Assembly: GCF_003369915.1 (NCBI RefSeq)
Contig: NW_022881603.1
Location: 35,275,522 to 35,339,521, forward strand
Direction of reading: 5' to 3'
Source of the DNA: Drosophila miranda
Lineage: Eukaryota > Arthropoda > Insecta > Diptera > Drosophilidae
DNA length: 64,000 bases
Part shown: one piece after another, positions 35,583-46,720 of the stretch
How positions within the stretch are numbered: position 1 is the stretch's first letter
Layout: every line of letters begins with the position of its first letter
The notes under the pieces: generated by a model
What the model saw: only the letters and a program-made list of their open reading frames with translations
What the model was told of the DNA's origin: nothing
Databases searched by the model: none
Made by a program: the position numbers and the translations under genes

Positions 35583-36712
35583 AAAACCACAACGACGACA
35601 TCCACGTCCACGCATATTGATGGCCAGAATACCCTGGCCAAGCCACCAACAGACCTGACAGTACACGGACGGACAGTGACGGACGGAGCCAAAAACTGAT
35701 TTTCGTGCATTGACCGCATACTTTGTGTGGGGTGGGGGGAAATACGTGTATTGAATGCGTATCGAGTTGCGTGCGCCACCCCCTGCACCACTACACCCTG
35801 TCGTGATCCTCGCCGTAGCCTTCTGGTAGGATCTCCATCCCCACGCATTCCTATTCCCTCTGCTATTTACCCAAATTACAAACCTGTTTATTATGACAGT
35901 TGCCAGAGTCGTTTTGTTCTGGCCCCAACTGCCTGCCGCTGCGCTGCGCTGCGTTCTTCCTTGCCAGATGCTCACCTCGTGCACTCGTGGCCGTGACGTC
36001 ATGAATGAGAAAGCACCGCTTCTCAATGCTGCTCTGGTCTGTTTCTGTTTCGGTTTCGCTGATCTGATGTATTTTCGAATTGCACATGTAGAACAGAACA
36101 GAACAGAACAGAACGATGCGAGTATTTATGTTTGTACGGTACGCGCCTCTGCTCTGTATATTATTTTATCAGTGTTATTTAACGCACCGAATGCCTTCGA
36201 ATTTGGCTTGGGAATTCTATTCTATTGGAAATTATTTAATGCTGTTGCTGCACAACAAACCGCACATCCAACATTAACATCAGCGTCTTGTATTTGTTTC
36301 GTTACTTGGTGTATTTTTAACATTACTTCATTTCTTTTCACTTCAATTCACTTTCGTGTGCGCGCTGCCAAACCAATTCGACCCGATCCCGGAGCAAGTG
36401 CCTCATTCGCAAGCCGCGTGCGCTCTCCTCGACGCTCCGTGGCCCACTGTGGCCCACTGGCTGAATTTATAGACAACATACACAAAGCGCTAATCTTGAC
36501 GCATTACCTGTGACGTCGCGTCGCCCGGCCTGCCTTCATTGTTGGCCGTGGCGATCGTCTATGTGGAGGAGGGTGGAGAGGAGGCTGTCGAGACGGAGAG
36601 AGCAGAGCGCATTTTACAATACTTTTTCGCTAGACTCGCACCGACGTACGCATACCCTAACATGTATGTATGTATATGCAGCTGAAATATATTTAATTTT
36701 TCACTTTATGTT
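35583..36712. other. Spacer 3' of transporter copy 3
   Basis: Same sequence as the two other spacers with the long (AGAAC)n allele near 36090. No gene called. Confidence 0.6.
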
Positions 36713-39700
36713 TCACTTGATCTTCGACTTGAGGCCTTTCTGCAGCAAAGGCGCCACATCCTTGGGATTGCGGTTCCTGGTCTCCGGCAAGTAGCGGCAG
36801 GTCAGGAGGAATCCATAGAGGCATATCAGAGAGCAGGGTATAAGGCAAACGGTCCAATGCCCGACTGCAGGAGGGGGAACACCATGCCAAGCAGAAAGTT
36901 GGATAGCCAATTGGTCAGCCTGCCCAAGGCCATTGCAGCGGGACGTGGCGACACCTCGAACATCTCTATCAATAGGCCAAAGAGTGTATGTGCATCACAT
37001 GCACGTTTCGGATACTCACCAGAGTAAGTCAGTATAACTCTCCTCCGGCAGACGCCGCTAATATTAAACGACACGACAAAGAGTGCGTGCGAGAGAGACA
37101 GAAAATCAGTCTGAGCGTCACGTCGGGCGCTGCGTAGCCACTGCAAATTGATTTGTTCCTATTGGCTATAAAAATGATCTGATCTGATCCAGATTCAGCA
37201 ATCTGATAGATATGGTCATTATCTATGATTCTGCGTTTTTAGTTTTCTCGAATGTGCAATATTGTGGGTGCAACAGATTTTCGTTCTTTGTGTGGGCGGA
37301 AGGGGGTGGGGCGAAATTTTCTAACTGGAGTGCGAATACCAAATTTGGTTACTCTAGCCTTAATAGTCTCTGAGATTTTTGAATATCCCCAGATTTTCGT
37401 CCTTTGCGGAGGCGGAAGTGGGCGGGTTTTGAAATATTTTTGTAGCAGTGACATATCACAGAAGTCTGGATCCAAAACATCGTTGCTCTAGCTCTTATAG
37501 TCTTTGAGCACTAGGCGCTGAAGGGGACGGACAGACGGACAGACTGACGGACGGACAGACAGACAGGGCTCAATCGACTCGGCTATTGATGCTGATCAAG
37601 CATATATATACTTTATGGGGTCGGAAACGATTCCTTCTGGACGTTACACACATCCGCTTTTACCACAAATCTAATATACCCCAATACTCATTTTGAGTAT
37701 CGGGTATACAAATGGATGAGAATAGGCAGGAGAGCATCATCATGATTCGCCTGTTGAAGTTGGCCATCATCCAGGGTCCGAAGAGGGCAACGAAAAAGTT
37801 CAGCACTCCCTCGGCGAAATTCAGCCACAAATCCACTTCCAAGGTGAATCCAGCATCTGTGAAAATGGACACGGAATATAACCAGATCTGGGGGCGGGAG
37901 AAAGATTATGCTGGAATGGCCCTGTCTGGGCAATGCCATATCCCACCGCCTACCGCATTTATGCCGCTCATTTGCTGAACCAAATGGAAGGAGCACACAA
38001 TGATCAGGGGCATCGTCAGCTTGCTGTTGCGGATCACGTCCGCCATGCTACTCTTCTCCACTGCGACGGCCAAGGCGGCCTCAATCTCCGCCAGCTCCGT
38101 GTCCACGCGCTGCTCGCTCTTCCGCAGTCGCACAAGAATCTGGGGCTCTCGGGGAACCAGAGGAGCGGCGCAAGGCCAATGATCACCAGTATCACATAGC
38201 CACCCAGGGCACAATGCCAGTGCTTGCTAGTGCCCAACAGGAAATCGAAGGAAAAGAACTGACCCACCACAACCCACCCAACATGCCCACCAGGAAATTG
38301 CCAATCCAGGAGAAGAGGCTGCCCATCGACATGGCCACTGGACGGGGCGAGTCCTCGAGCAGCTCTGCGGAAGAAAAAAATCTTGTATGAGCTGGTAATG
38401 CCAAAACGAGAGCTAAACAGATACGAACCAGAGCCAATAATGTAGGCTATGGGACCTAAACCAATCTGGAAGCCCAGGATGAAGATGAGGATGAAGGCAG
38501 CACAGAAATAGGTCAGCACCGTGCTCCCCGAGCTCTCCAGGAAGTACAGACCAATGGACATGGCCAGAAGCGAAAGGGCGCAAACGGCGCAGGACAACAT
38601 CATCAGAGGACGACGCGGGAACTTGTGGACCAGAAGAGGGCCCAGCAGGGAAGTGCACAGATTGAATCCGCCAATGCCTAGATTCAGCCAGGTGGCTGCC
38701 TCCGGCGAGAAGCCCGCCTGAGTCAGAATGGACAGGGAGTAGAAGAAGATCTGAAAAGATTCGAAACTGCATGAATTTCCTCACAGATTCAAGCGGGAGC
38801 TGCAGGACCTACAGCATTGATGCCACTGAGTTTCCATTGATGGCTTGGAAGGAGCAGACCAAGAGCAGGGGCAGAAACAGCTCTCTATCGCCCAGAACCT
38901 GACATAGGGAGCTATCCTTGCTGCTGGCCTGGGCCTGGGCCTCCAACGTGGCCTTCATCCCTCGCAGTTCCCGCTGCACTTCCTCCTCGGCCTCTGGCCG
39001 CGTATACGCTGCAGCGCCAGCTCACTGCCGGCCGAGTCGCCCTTGTGCAGGTAGAGCCAGCGAGGACTCTCCGGAAACCACCACATGGGCAGCAGCGAGG
39101 CGACCACCAGCAGTGTGTAGAAGCTCAGGGCGTAGGGCCACAGGTTCTCGTTGCCAAGCAACTGGGAGAGGGTCAGCACTTGTGCGAGCAAAATTCCACC
39201 CGTCACCCCAATGCAGGTGAAGACGCCCACACTGCCGCTCAGCTCCGAGGGAGCCAGCTCCGGCAGATACATGGGCTGGGCGGTGAAGATCAAGGCAGAG
39301 GCGATCCCGCCTAAGAAGCGTCCAACCATCAGCATCTCCAATGACTTGGCAGCCCGACACCAGGTAAAAAGCATGCCGCAAACTACGAGAATCGCTCCGC
39401 TTATCATGAGACAGCCCTTCCTGAAAGAGGCATCAAGATAAATCACAGAGTTAGCTTGAGTGAGGACTCCACCGTTTTGTTTCACTCACCGGCCGTATTT
39501 GTAGCTGCACAAGGCGCTGAAACAGGGCCAACAAATGCCCCCAATCAGATAGATGGAGACGATGCTGGTCCACAGTATATCTAGCTGGCTGGAGCTAATG
39601 ATGGCGTCGTACTCGCTGGCCAGGATATCCTCACACCAGCGCTTGATGAGCTCGGCCGGTGCATTGAGAACACCGAAGAAGTATCCCACAGGAATGGTGG

Positions 39701-39773
39701 TGCCCACCGTAACGTTTAGGCAGATGAGCAACAGAAACGTGTTCCAGCCGCTGCCTTTAGCCGGCGTGACGTG
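36713..39773 (-). pseudogene. Chimeric GLUT/SLC2-type sugar transporter pseudogene, copy 3 (most complete)
   Basis: Sugar carrier (major facilitator, sut-like) with exons at 39490-39773, 38813-39420, 38429-38750, 38364 into the fusion and on to 37954, 37887-37709, and 36713-36965. The first exon shows the family start (GYFFGVLNAPAELI) preceded by a clean acceptor (CTTTCTTTGCAG); an initiating exon was not found upstream. Exon 38813-39420 is 608 bp; the intact paralogue exon at 50210-50804 is 595 bp, so the frame is off. The last exon is 253 bp against 254 bp in paralogue C, a 1-bp loss. A/B fusion at about 38277-38295. Private lesions: a 40-bp deletion at 38139 between ATC repeats and a deletion next to the internal DINE (37024) that removed the GLGPMPFF exon. 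Not functional as a normal transporter. Confidence 0.9.
37024..37708 (-). mobile_element. DINE inside transporter copy 3 (deleted form)
   Basis: The same insertion as in copies 1-2 but its 3' end (CCCCCTCGT hairpin region) and adjoining exon are deleted, and about 26 bp are missing near 37320. Confidence 0.88.
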
Positions 39774-40565
39774 CTGCAAAGAAAGCAAAGTAATTCAAAT
39801 GTTTACCGAGAGCCAAACAAAAGACTTAAGGGAAAAACTCGTTCCCGAAGGGAGAGAGTGTCTGTCAAATCAGCAAGTCACCATAACAAAGACCATGATG
39901 AGCGATGAGCCACGAACAACCAAATCCGCGATGCTGCTACGTGGAGAGCCAAAACTAAAGTGTCACGGATCTGGTTGGGGAGCTCTGACTCTCCACCAGA
40001 CAGACACCTGCCTGAGTCATCCATCTATGCCTCGCCAGTGATGTGTCAATTGCATACGGAGAATGTTTGGAAACACTGCTCCTACGCTTACAGCCCTACA
40101 GAGCCCGCCATAGAGAAATTTGTCGTGTATTGTTCTACTTGTTTCCTTATCACTGACACGGACGCTTCCATTTGCACTGAACATACATTTCCGATCGCTT
40201 TAACACACTACTATAGAGTGCACAATACTCCCGTGTCGCGTATAAATGTGATTTTATTAAGCAGTTCCTAAATCACTGCATCCATCTGATCCAATCAAAA
40301 CGCTCAATTAACTAACATACATACATTGAGCAGAGAGCACAAGTGAGTCAGCACGAGGAAAAGGTATCCACAGATGGATCTCCGCTTTTGTGGCGGATTC
40401 TTTACAACAATAAATCTAATTAACAAAGTATTAGTTGGAGTGCCGTCCCCAGGGCGCTTAATTGAACTTGTGCGACGATAAGGGACGGCCCGTATGGACT
40501 TAAAGTTAGTTCCTCATTCATATTTTTTATTTTTTTACAGAAAACTTATGACGTATAAAAGATAA
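39774..40565. other. 5' flank of the transporter A gene
   Basis: About 800 bp of intron and upstream sequence of paralogue A. No first exon in phase with the acceptor at 39773 could be fixed; candidate ATG-plus-donor combinations near 40000 give the wrong phase. No other gene seen. Confidence 0.45.
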
Positions 40566-41094
40566 ACGAGGGGGAACGTTGTGAGTTGCTGCGGACAACG
40601 CAACTCTACGGTTATACCCGATACTAAGTCAGTATGGCTCTCATCCGGCAGACGCCGCTAATATTAAACAACACGACAAAGAGTGCGTGCGAGAGAGACA
40701 GAAAATCAGTCTGAGCGTCACGTCGGGCGCTGCGTAGCCACTGCAAATTGATTTGTTCCTATTGGCTATAAAAATAATCTGATCTGATCCAGATTCAGCA
40801 ATCTGATAGATATGGTCATTATCTATGATTCTGCGTTTTTAGTTTTCTCGAATGTGCAATATTGTGGATGCAACAGATTTTCGTCCTTTGTGTGGGCGGA
40901 AAGAGGTGGGGCGAAATTTTGAGATACACGTTTTATAGTAAGATCTAACAGAAGTGCGAATACCAAATTTGGTTACTCTAGCCTTAATAGTCTCTGAGAT
41001 TTTTGAATATCCCCAGATTTTCGTCCTTTGCGGGGGCGGAAGGGGGTGTGGCGAAATTTTGAAACAAACTCGTCTCGGTCCGATATATTAGGAG
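40566..41094 (-). mobile_element. DINE, 3' part, left of the BEL insertion
   Basis: Runs from ACGAGGGGGAACG to TATTAGGAG, where the BEL LTR starts. The element continues at 47472. Confidence 0.9.
41090..41094. repeat. Target-site duplication, left copy (AGGAG)
   Basis: AGGAG precedes the left LTR and is repeated at 47467-47471. The DINE consensus has one AGGAGTGTGG here, so the 5-bp duplication is clear. Confidence 0.9.
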
Positions 41095-41466
41095 TGTGGA
41101 GATAATGTTTTTTATCCCCAATCGGCCGACTAATTATTTCGAATTAAATAAAACTCGGCGCAGAAATAAAATTACGATATGTTCTTTAATGCGTGACATC
41201 CAAATTGCAAGTGTGGCTTGCCTGCCCTTTACATTGCCGCTCCGATCGCTAAGCGCAGCTTCGCTCGGCCGACGTCGGTAGGCAGACGCAAAGCGGAGAT
41301 AGCGAAGAGCGAGCTGGCAGAGAGCGTTTAGCAGGGCAAGCAAGCGCAGAGCTTTAACAAACAAATGAGTGACATAGACATAAGTAACAAACAAAATAAG
41401 CGGCTGAGGGCCAAGAATTAGGTGCTATTTGGCAAGCAGCTAATCGGCTGGGTTCTGCTCCGAACA
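41095..41466 (-). mobile_element. 3' LTR of the BEL/Pao element (372 bp)
   Basis: TGTGGAGATAATG at one end and TCCGAACA at the other (plus strand). Differs from its partner at 41279 (T against G) and 41411 (C against A). Confidence 0.95.
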
Positions 41467-44400
41467 TTCACCCCCCGTTGGAAGGCAAAGGCTTTCAACA
41501 GATCCATCCTGAAGGGGCAGAACCGCTATTTTTCCAACGGCCCTCTTGAAAAGGCCTTTTTGAGTGCGGATGACGGCTACTCTGATGGTTCCATCTTTTC
41601 CTGGGATGACGCTCTCAATGCGGCCAAGCGGCCACCTTAATGGTGGCAGCGTTTCCTCCTTGATCATGACGAGCGCTCCTAGCTTGATGTTTGGAGACGA
41701 TGACCGCCACTTGCTCCGCTCCTGAAGAATCGAAAGATACGCCCTGCTCCATTTTCTCCAAAACGCCTGCTTCATTTGACACAGCCGCTGCCATCGACTA
41801 AGTAGGTTGACCCGGAGATGCGCCACATCTGGCTCGTCGAATGCAGCTTTCGGGGCTCCATTGAGAAAGTGGTTTGGCGTGAGCACATCTAGATCATCGG
41901 GACTTTCTGTAATTGCATAAAGCGGACGGGAATTTAACAAAGCAGAGATTTCACAAGCCAAGGTCTGAATTTCATCAAGAGTAAAAATGTAGGTCCCGAC
42001 GATGCGATGAAAATGATATTTAGCTGCTTTAACAGCCGCCTCCCACAAACCCCCAAAATGAGGTGAGCGAGGGGGGATGAATTTCCAGTCGATTCCACTA
42101 GAAACGCAGAGATGTGACACAGCCGACGTATGAGGATCGCTGAGGAACATTTGCCGAAGCTCCAAAAGCTCATTTTTTGCTCCTACAAAATTTGTAGCGT
42201 TGTCTGACCAGATGATTCGAGGTTTGGGACGTAGACTTATAAAACGCCTTAATGCTGCCAGAAAGGATTCTGTAGATAGATCCCGAACGACTTCCAAATG
42301 AGTTGCTTTGGTGCTAAAGCATACGAAGACAGCGATGTAACATTTGATAGGAGGCCTGCTTCTGACTTCCGACTTGTGATAAAAGGGTCCGCAAAAATCA
42401 ACGCCCGTTGTGTGGAATGCTGGATTAGTCCTTACGCGATCCGCAGGCAAGTTTCCCATGATATGTTCCCTCAGCACTGGCTTCAAACGAAAGCATCTAA
42501 CACATTTGCGAATGATTCCCGCAACATATTTGCGTCCGCCAATAGGCCAGAATTTTTGCCGAAGCAGTCCGAGCAATCCTTGAGCTCCTGCGTGGAGAAA
42601 CCTTTCGTGAAAGAAGATAATAATAGAGACAGTGACAGGATGTCCCTTAGGAAGCAGGATCGGGTGCTTCGCGTCGTAGTCCAATTCGGCATTTTGGAGG
42701 CGGCCTCCAACACGCAGCAATCCAAAGCTATCCAGAAATGGATTCAGTGAGGCCATCGTGCTTTTTGGGGGTAGGGCCTGTTTGCTGGCGAGGGCCCTTA
42801 TCTCTTCCGAAAATTGTTGCTGCTGTATTGCCCTTATGAGCAAATGCGTACCATTTTTGATGTCGATTACGGTAAGTTGACCCTTCGACCGCGCTATGCC
42901 TTTGTCCTTGAGAATGTAGAATCGATATATGTAAGCAAAGACGCGCTGCATGGATCCGAATGAGTTTTGAAATTTGCAATCGTACGATACATCCCTTTCG
43001 TTTGAAACAACCAATGCTGCATGACGACGTTCTGGTACATCGGTCGGCAATTGCAAGCCTGCAGGCCACTCTGAGCTCTCAAGACGCAAGAATGGTGGTC
43101 CAGAGATCCAAAGGCTGCTATCCATTAGTTCAGCGGGCGTGGCTCCACGTGATATGATGTCGGCAGGATTCAACTTTGTGGGCACGTGATGCCAAGTCAT
43201 TCCAGCGGTGAGCTCCTGAATCCGCTGAACTCGATTAGAAACAAATATATTAAAATTCAATGGTGATTCTCGAATCCAGGCAAGGGCTATGGACGAATCC
43301 GACCAGCAATGTATTTGGCATGGAGCTGATAATCCCTTAACTATGGTGGACACTAGTTCGGCTAATACGAGGGCAGCGGACAGCTCAAGCTTGGGGATAG
43401 TCATACTTTTCAAGGGCGCGACTCTGGATTTAGAGCATAAGAGATGACTTTGCACAATGCCAAGAGCTTCCGAACGCATGTATACACAGGCGCCATATGC
43501 TGCTTGGCTCGCATCACAAAACGCGTGCATTTCTAATCTGGCTTGCTGCCGAAGCACGTAACGTGGAAACTTAAAGTTTTTAACCATCGACAACTGCGAA
43601 GTCAGCTCAATCCAAGTCGTATGTAGATCCTGGGGCAGGCTTTCGTCCCAATTCAATTTTAGGCTTTCGTTCCATAGCGACTGCATAAATATTTTAGCTT
43701 TTGTGATGATGGGAGAGATGAGCCCTAGAGGATCGTAGAACCTAGCTAGTGTAGACAGGACCGAACGCTTCGATATTGGGCCTGCAGCGGTTCCGACGTG
43801 AGCGAAGCTAAACAGAAGATTGTCCGTGGTGGGATCCCAAACTAGACCAAGCGCCTTGGTTACTTCAGTCCCGTCATGAAAGGTAAGGAACTTTTCGCGA
43901 TCCGCCTCCGATACGCCTTCCAAAGCAGCGGGTTCATTGGAACACCATTTACGTATGGGAAAACATCCTTTCGAAAGTAGCTCCTTTACCTGCTGACGAA
44001 TTTTGATGACAGAATCAATGCTGTCCCCTCCAGATATGAGATCATCGACATAGAAATCTCTTCGAACAACATCAGCGCCAAGCGGAAAACGCAACTCTTC
44101 ATCATTTGCCAATTGATGCATAGCACGAATTGCTAAGAAAGCGGCAGGTTTGGTTCCGTAAGTAACAGTCTCCAACTTGAACACCTGAATCTCCTCCTTC
44201 GGGTCATTGCGCCATAGGATGCACTGCACGTGCGTATCGGGATGGGAAACGCGTACACAGCGGTACATTTTGCAGATATCGCCACACAAGGCGACTTTAA
44301 AAAAGCGGAAACGAAGCAGAGTTATCAGAATTTTAGGTTGGATGGTGGGTCCAGCCATAAGCGCATCATTCAGTGATACTCCAGACGCTGTTTTGGCAGA

Positions 44401-45357
44401 TCCATCGAACACTACGCGTAATTTGGTGGTTGTACTATCCTGCTTGTGGACGCAATGGTGAGGCAAGAAGTACTGCGGGAGGTCTGACTGCCGCGAAGCT
44501 GGCGACATGTGTCCTAAATCACGATACTCCTGAAGAAACTCCATATATTTTGCCTTAAGCTGTGCACTTTTTGCTAGCTTCCTCTCCAAATTGAGAAATC
44601 TACGTAGCGCCTGCTGATACGATTCTCCTAATTCCTCTAGACTGAAATTGGTTGGCAAACGCACGGAGTAAGCTCCGGACTCTAGGCGAATGCAGTTTGT
44701 GACGAAATGCTGTTCGCAATGAACATCTTCCTCCGAAATTGATGAGGGCGAATAATCTCCATCGACTTCCCAAAACCGCCTTACAATATCGCACAAATTA
44801 GTCTCGCAAGCGGAGATGACAGGGGGATCTTCAACGGCTGCTAGCGCCGCACGGGCTTTCTCAGAGTTTTTAATACTTCCTGACACTATCCAGCCAAGTT
44901 TCGTCTTCTGCAATGTTGGCAATTGGTCTGACAGTCGAATCTGTCCAACGCACATTAATTCGAAAAACAAACCAGCACCTATCAACAGATCGACACGCTG
45001 GGGCTTGGCGAAATTAGGATCAGCTAGTTTTAGGTTATTTGGCATTGGCCAATCCTTTGCGTCTAGGCCGAAGTTAGGCTGCATTCCTGTGATTGAGGCA
45101 GTGATAATTGCAGAGAGGAAACCGCGATAGCTTTCGTCTTGAGATTGCAGGACGATGTCCACAGCCTTGCTGGATGGTAGAATTGACTCTCCAATACCGG
45201 CGATTTTAACGTGAGACGGGTGAGGATCTAACTGCAGCTGATTGGCGAGTCTCGATGTTATAAAGTTAACCTGAGAAGCGGAATCTAAAATGGCACGACA
45301 TGGAATAAGCGATCCAAAACGGCCCCTGACATATACGATTGCAGTAGCTAGCAGCAC
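41440..45357 (-). CDS. BEL/Pao pol polyprotein (protease, RT, RNase H, integrase)
   Basis: An uninterrupted frame of about 1305 codons that ends inside the 3' LTR. In order: protease with ILDSASQVNF (residues about 22-32), reverse transcriptase with FYVDDLISGGD (YVDD at 436-439), RNase H with FCDASQAAYG (about 620), integrase zinc finger (HERFLHAG ... CVRCFRLK), catalytic core TTGVDFCGPF, WSDNATNF (about 1050) and PPRSPHFGGLWEAAVK, then a C-terminal DUF5641-like domain (GALVMIKEETLPPLRWPLGR). The first codon of this open stretch is not the true start: in the family gag and pol are one frame, and here a frameshift near 45395-45405 in a C-rich run separates pol from the upstream zinc-knuckle frame. 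All visible catalytic motifs are intact. Confidence 0.92.
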   Translation of the reverse strand: MLLATAIVYVRGRFGSLIPCRAILDSASQVNFITSRLANQLQLDPHPSHVKIAGIGESILPSSKAVDIVLQSQDESYRGFLSAIITASITGMQPNFGLDAKDWPMPNNLKLADPNFAKPQRVDLLIGAGLFFELMCVGQIRLSDQLPTLQKTKLGWIVSGSIKNSEKARAALAAVEDPPVISACETNLCDIVRRFWEVDGDYSPSSISEEDVHCEQHFVTNCIRLESGAYSVRLPTNFSLEELGESYQQALRRFLNLERKLAKSAQLKAKYMEFLQEYRDLGHMSPASRQSDLPQYFLPHHCVHKQDSTTTKLRVVFDGSAKTASGVSLNDALMAGPTIQPKILITLLRFRFFKVALCGDICKMYRCVRVSHPDTHVQCILWRNDPKEEIQVFKLETVTYGTKPAAFLAIRAMHQLANDEELRFPLGADVVRRDFYVDDLISGGDSIDSVIKIRQQVKELLSKGCFPIRKWCSNEPAALEGVSEADREKFLTFHDGTEVTKALGLVWDPTTDNLLFSFAHVGTAAGPISKRSVLSTLARFYDPLGLISPIITKAKIFMQSLWNESLKLNWDESLPQDLHTTWIELTSQLSMVKNFKFPRYVLRQQARLEMHAFCDASQAAYGACVYMRSEALGIVQSHLLCSKSRVAPLKSMTIPKLELSAALVLAELVSTIVKGLSAPCQIHCWSDSSIALAWIRESPLNFNIFVSNRVQRIQELTAGMTWHHVPTKLNPADIISRGATPAELMDSSLWISGPPFLRLESSEWPAGLQLPTDVPERRHAALVVSNERDVSYDCKFQNSFGSMQRVFAYIYRFYILKDKGIARSKGQLTVIDIKNGTHLLIRAIQQQQFSEEIRALASKQALPPKSTMASLNPFLDSFGLLRVGGRLQNAELDYDAKHPILLPKGHPVTVSIIIFFHERFLHAGAQGLLGLLRQKFWPIGGRKYVAGIIRKCVRCFRLKPVLREHIMGNLPADRVRTNPAFHTTGVDFCGPFYHKSEVRSRPPIKCYIAVFVCFSTKATHLEVVRDLSTESFLAALRRFISLRPKPRIIWSDNATNFVGAKNELLELRQMFLSDPHTSAVSHLCVSSGIDWKFIPPRSPHFGGLWEAAVKAAKYHFHRIVGTYIFTLDEIQTLACEISALLNSRPLYAITESPDDLDVLTPNHFLNGAPKAAFDEPDVAHLRVNLLSRWQRLCQMKQAFWRKWSRAYLSILQERSKWRSSSPNIKLGALVMIKEETLPPLRWPLGRIESVIPGKDGTIRVAVIRTQKGLFKRAVGKIAVLPLQDGSVESLCLPTGGECSEQNPAD
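41467..41480 (-). other. Polypurine tract of the BEL/Pao element
   Basis: The minus strand reads AACGGGGGGTGAA directly before the 3' LTR, the usual site for plus-strand priming. Confidence 0.75.
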
Positions 45358-45602
45358 GTTTTGGCTAGGCAGAGATTTTTGACTCGAGGGGGAGGGCTAA
45401 TATATTTGCTTGCTACTAGGGCACTTGCAGGATCATGCTGGGTCGATTCCGTGCTCGGCGACGGCAACTCAGCGTCAGCGCCCGACTGCATGTGGAGCAG
45501 TGTGTGATGCTTGGCTTGGCAATTTCTACATGCCCCTGACTTGCAGCGTTGCAATGAATGGCCTTTGTTGAGGCAGTTTAGACATAAATGGCGCTTCTTC
45601 AC
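45348..45602 (-). pseudogene. BEL/Pao gag C-terminal zinc-knuckle part, in a shifted frame
   Basis: Reads KKRHLCLNCLNKGHSLQRC and ACRNCQAKHHTLLH, the Cys/His knuckles that normally follow gag in BEL/Pao. It is in the -1 frame relative to gag and in another frame relative to pol, so it is stranded between two frameshifts. The lesion to the right is in a T10 run (minus strand, about 45615-45625) and the one to the left in a C-rich run. Confidence 0.75.
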
Positions 45603-46720
45603 CTCCTTGTATCAAGAAAAAAAAAAGGGAGATCTATAAATGCCTGGCATCGGGATATGTAGTGCTCGGAGGATTTGCAATACTTGCATGTTGAGCTATT
45701 ATGATCGTTAATGGAGGTGATTAGGGTGCTAGGTTTACTTTCTCCCACCTGCTGGCTAGGAATTGTTACCATAGCCGATCCCAAATTTTCCAGCATCCGA
45801 CATCTTGCTTCCAAGAATGAGGCCATGCTTGACCACCGAGGCAATCCTGACGTCGGCAAGTTCTCTTCCCATTTCTCCTTGGTCTTGTGGTCCAATTTCG
45901 TGCCTATGATGAAGATCAGCAACCCATCGGAAATCTCCTGCGGGGTCGCCAAGGTCTGAAGTGCACGCAAGTGCGAATTGATTTTATCGCTGAGCGCGCG
46001 CAAGCCGATAGCCGAGCCCTTCTCCACCCCTTGCAGCCCGAAAATAGCCTTGACGTGTGCCTGAAAATGTAACAGTTTATTATCGAATCGCAACATTAGT
46101 AAATTCAACGCCTTGTCGTAATTCTCCTCAGAAAGTTCCAAGGAACGAATCGTATCCAGCGCAGCACCATCTAGACATCCACGAAGATATTGGAATTTTT
46201 CGATGATTGGTATACGATGGTCTTTGTGCACCATTGTCGAAAACATCGCGTGGAATTCTGGCCAATCCATGTAGCTCCCACTGAATCGCGGAAGCTGCAA
46301 CTCGGGCATTCGAGAACGGCCTATACTATTATAGGCGAAAAACGACGAATTCCCCTCGAGAGTATGCCGAGCCGTTGAATTGGCAACATTTACCGTGCGA
46401 GCAGCCATCAACTCCCGCGACAGCCTGGACCTAACCTTGACATAAACATTCGAAAAGTCCAGCCGGGCATCATGGGCTAACTGCAGGAAATCCAGCCTTT
46501 CAAGGCTCGTTTGAGCGGCATCGAAATCCGCATTCATTCGCTCGATTTGCTCTAAGCGAGCTTGAAGTTCTGCCTCATCTAACTCGGCAAGCTCTTCCTT
46601 GGTAAGAAAGCGATCCATGGCCTTTAGTTGGCGCGCGATGGACTCGGCCTTGTGCTTGTAGAAATCTACATCACTCGGCATTGCTGCGTTCGCGACATTG
46701 GTAGGCTCAGGTGCTGCCAT
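45599..46720 (-). CDS. BEL/Pao gag (373 codons, ends early at a T10 frameshift)
   Basis: True ATG at 46720 (MAAPEPTNVANAAMPSD). Coiled-coil N-terminal part (about residues 30-75), then the DUF1759-type gag core with PRFSGSYMDWPEFHAMF and the first zinc knuckle CKYCKSSEHYISRC. The frame then runs into a poly-T tract and stops after FFFLDTRR, while the knuckle array continues in the -1 frame. This is either a 1-bp loss in the homopolymer or a programmed -1 shift; the second frameshift before pol favours decay. Confidence 0.88.
   Translation of the reverse strand: MAAPEPTNVANAAMPSDVDFYKHKAESIARQLKAMDRFLTKEELAELDEAELQARLEQIERMNADFDAAQTSLERLDFLQLAHDARLDFSNVYVKVRSRLSRELMAARTVNVANSTARHTLEGNSSFFAYNSIGRSRMPELQLPRFSGSYMDWPEFHAMFSTMVHKDHRIPIIEKFQYLRGCLDGAALDTIRSLELSEENYDKALNLLMLRFDNKLLHFQAHVKAIFGLQGVEKGSAIGLRALSDKINSHLRALQTLATPQEISDGLLIFIIGTKLDHKTKEKWEENLPTSGLPRWSSMASFLEARCRMLENLGSAMVTIPSQQVGESKPSTLITSINDHNSSTCKYCKSSEHYISRCQAFIDLPFFFLDTRR

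Larger units (their letters stand above)
35104..39773 (-). repeat. Tandem segment, copy 3 (with the original 5' side)
   Basis: Same order as copies 1-2 but shorter by private deletions (about 271 bp around the internal DINE and 40 bp at 38139). Unlike the others it continues past the breakpoint into the upstream exon. Confidence 0.93.

Noticed and set aside
39790..40100. First coding exon of transporter A (ATGGATGACTCAGGCAG with a GTGTCT donor near 40025)
   Set aside because: The splice phase does not match the phase-0 acceptor at 39773 and gives the wrong frame.
41134..41394. 86-codon minus frame in both BEL LTRs
   Set aside because: Lies wholly inside the LTR and has no family feature; its duplication is only that of the LTR.
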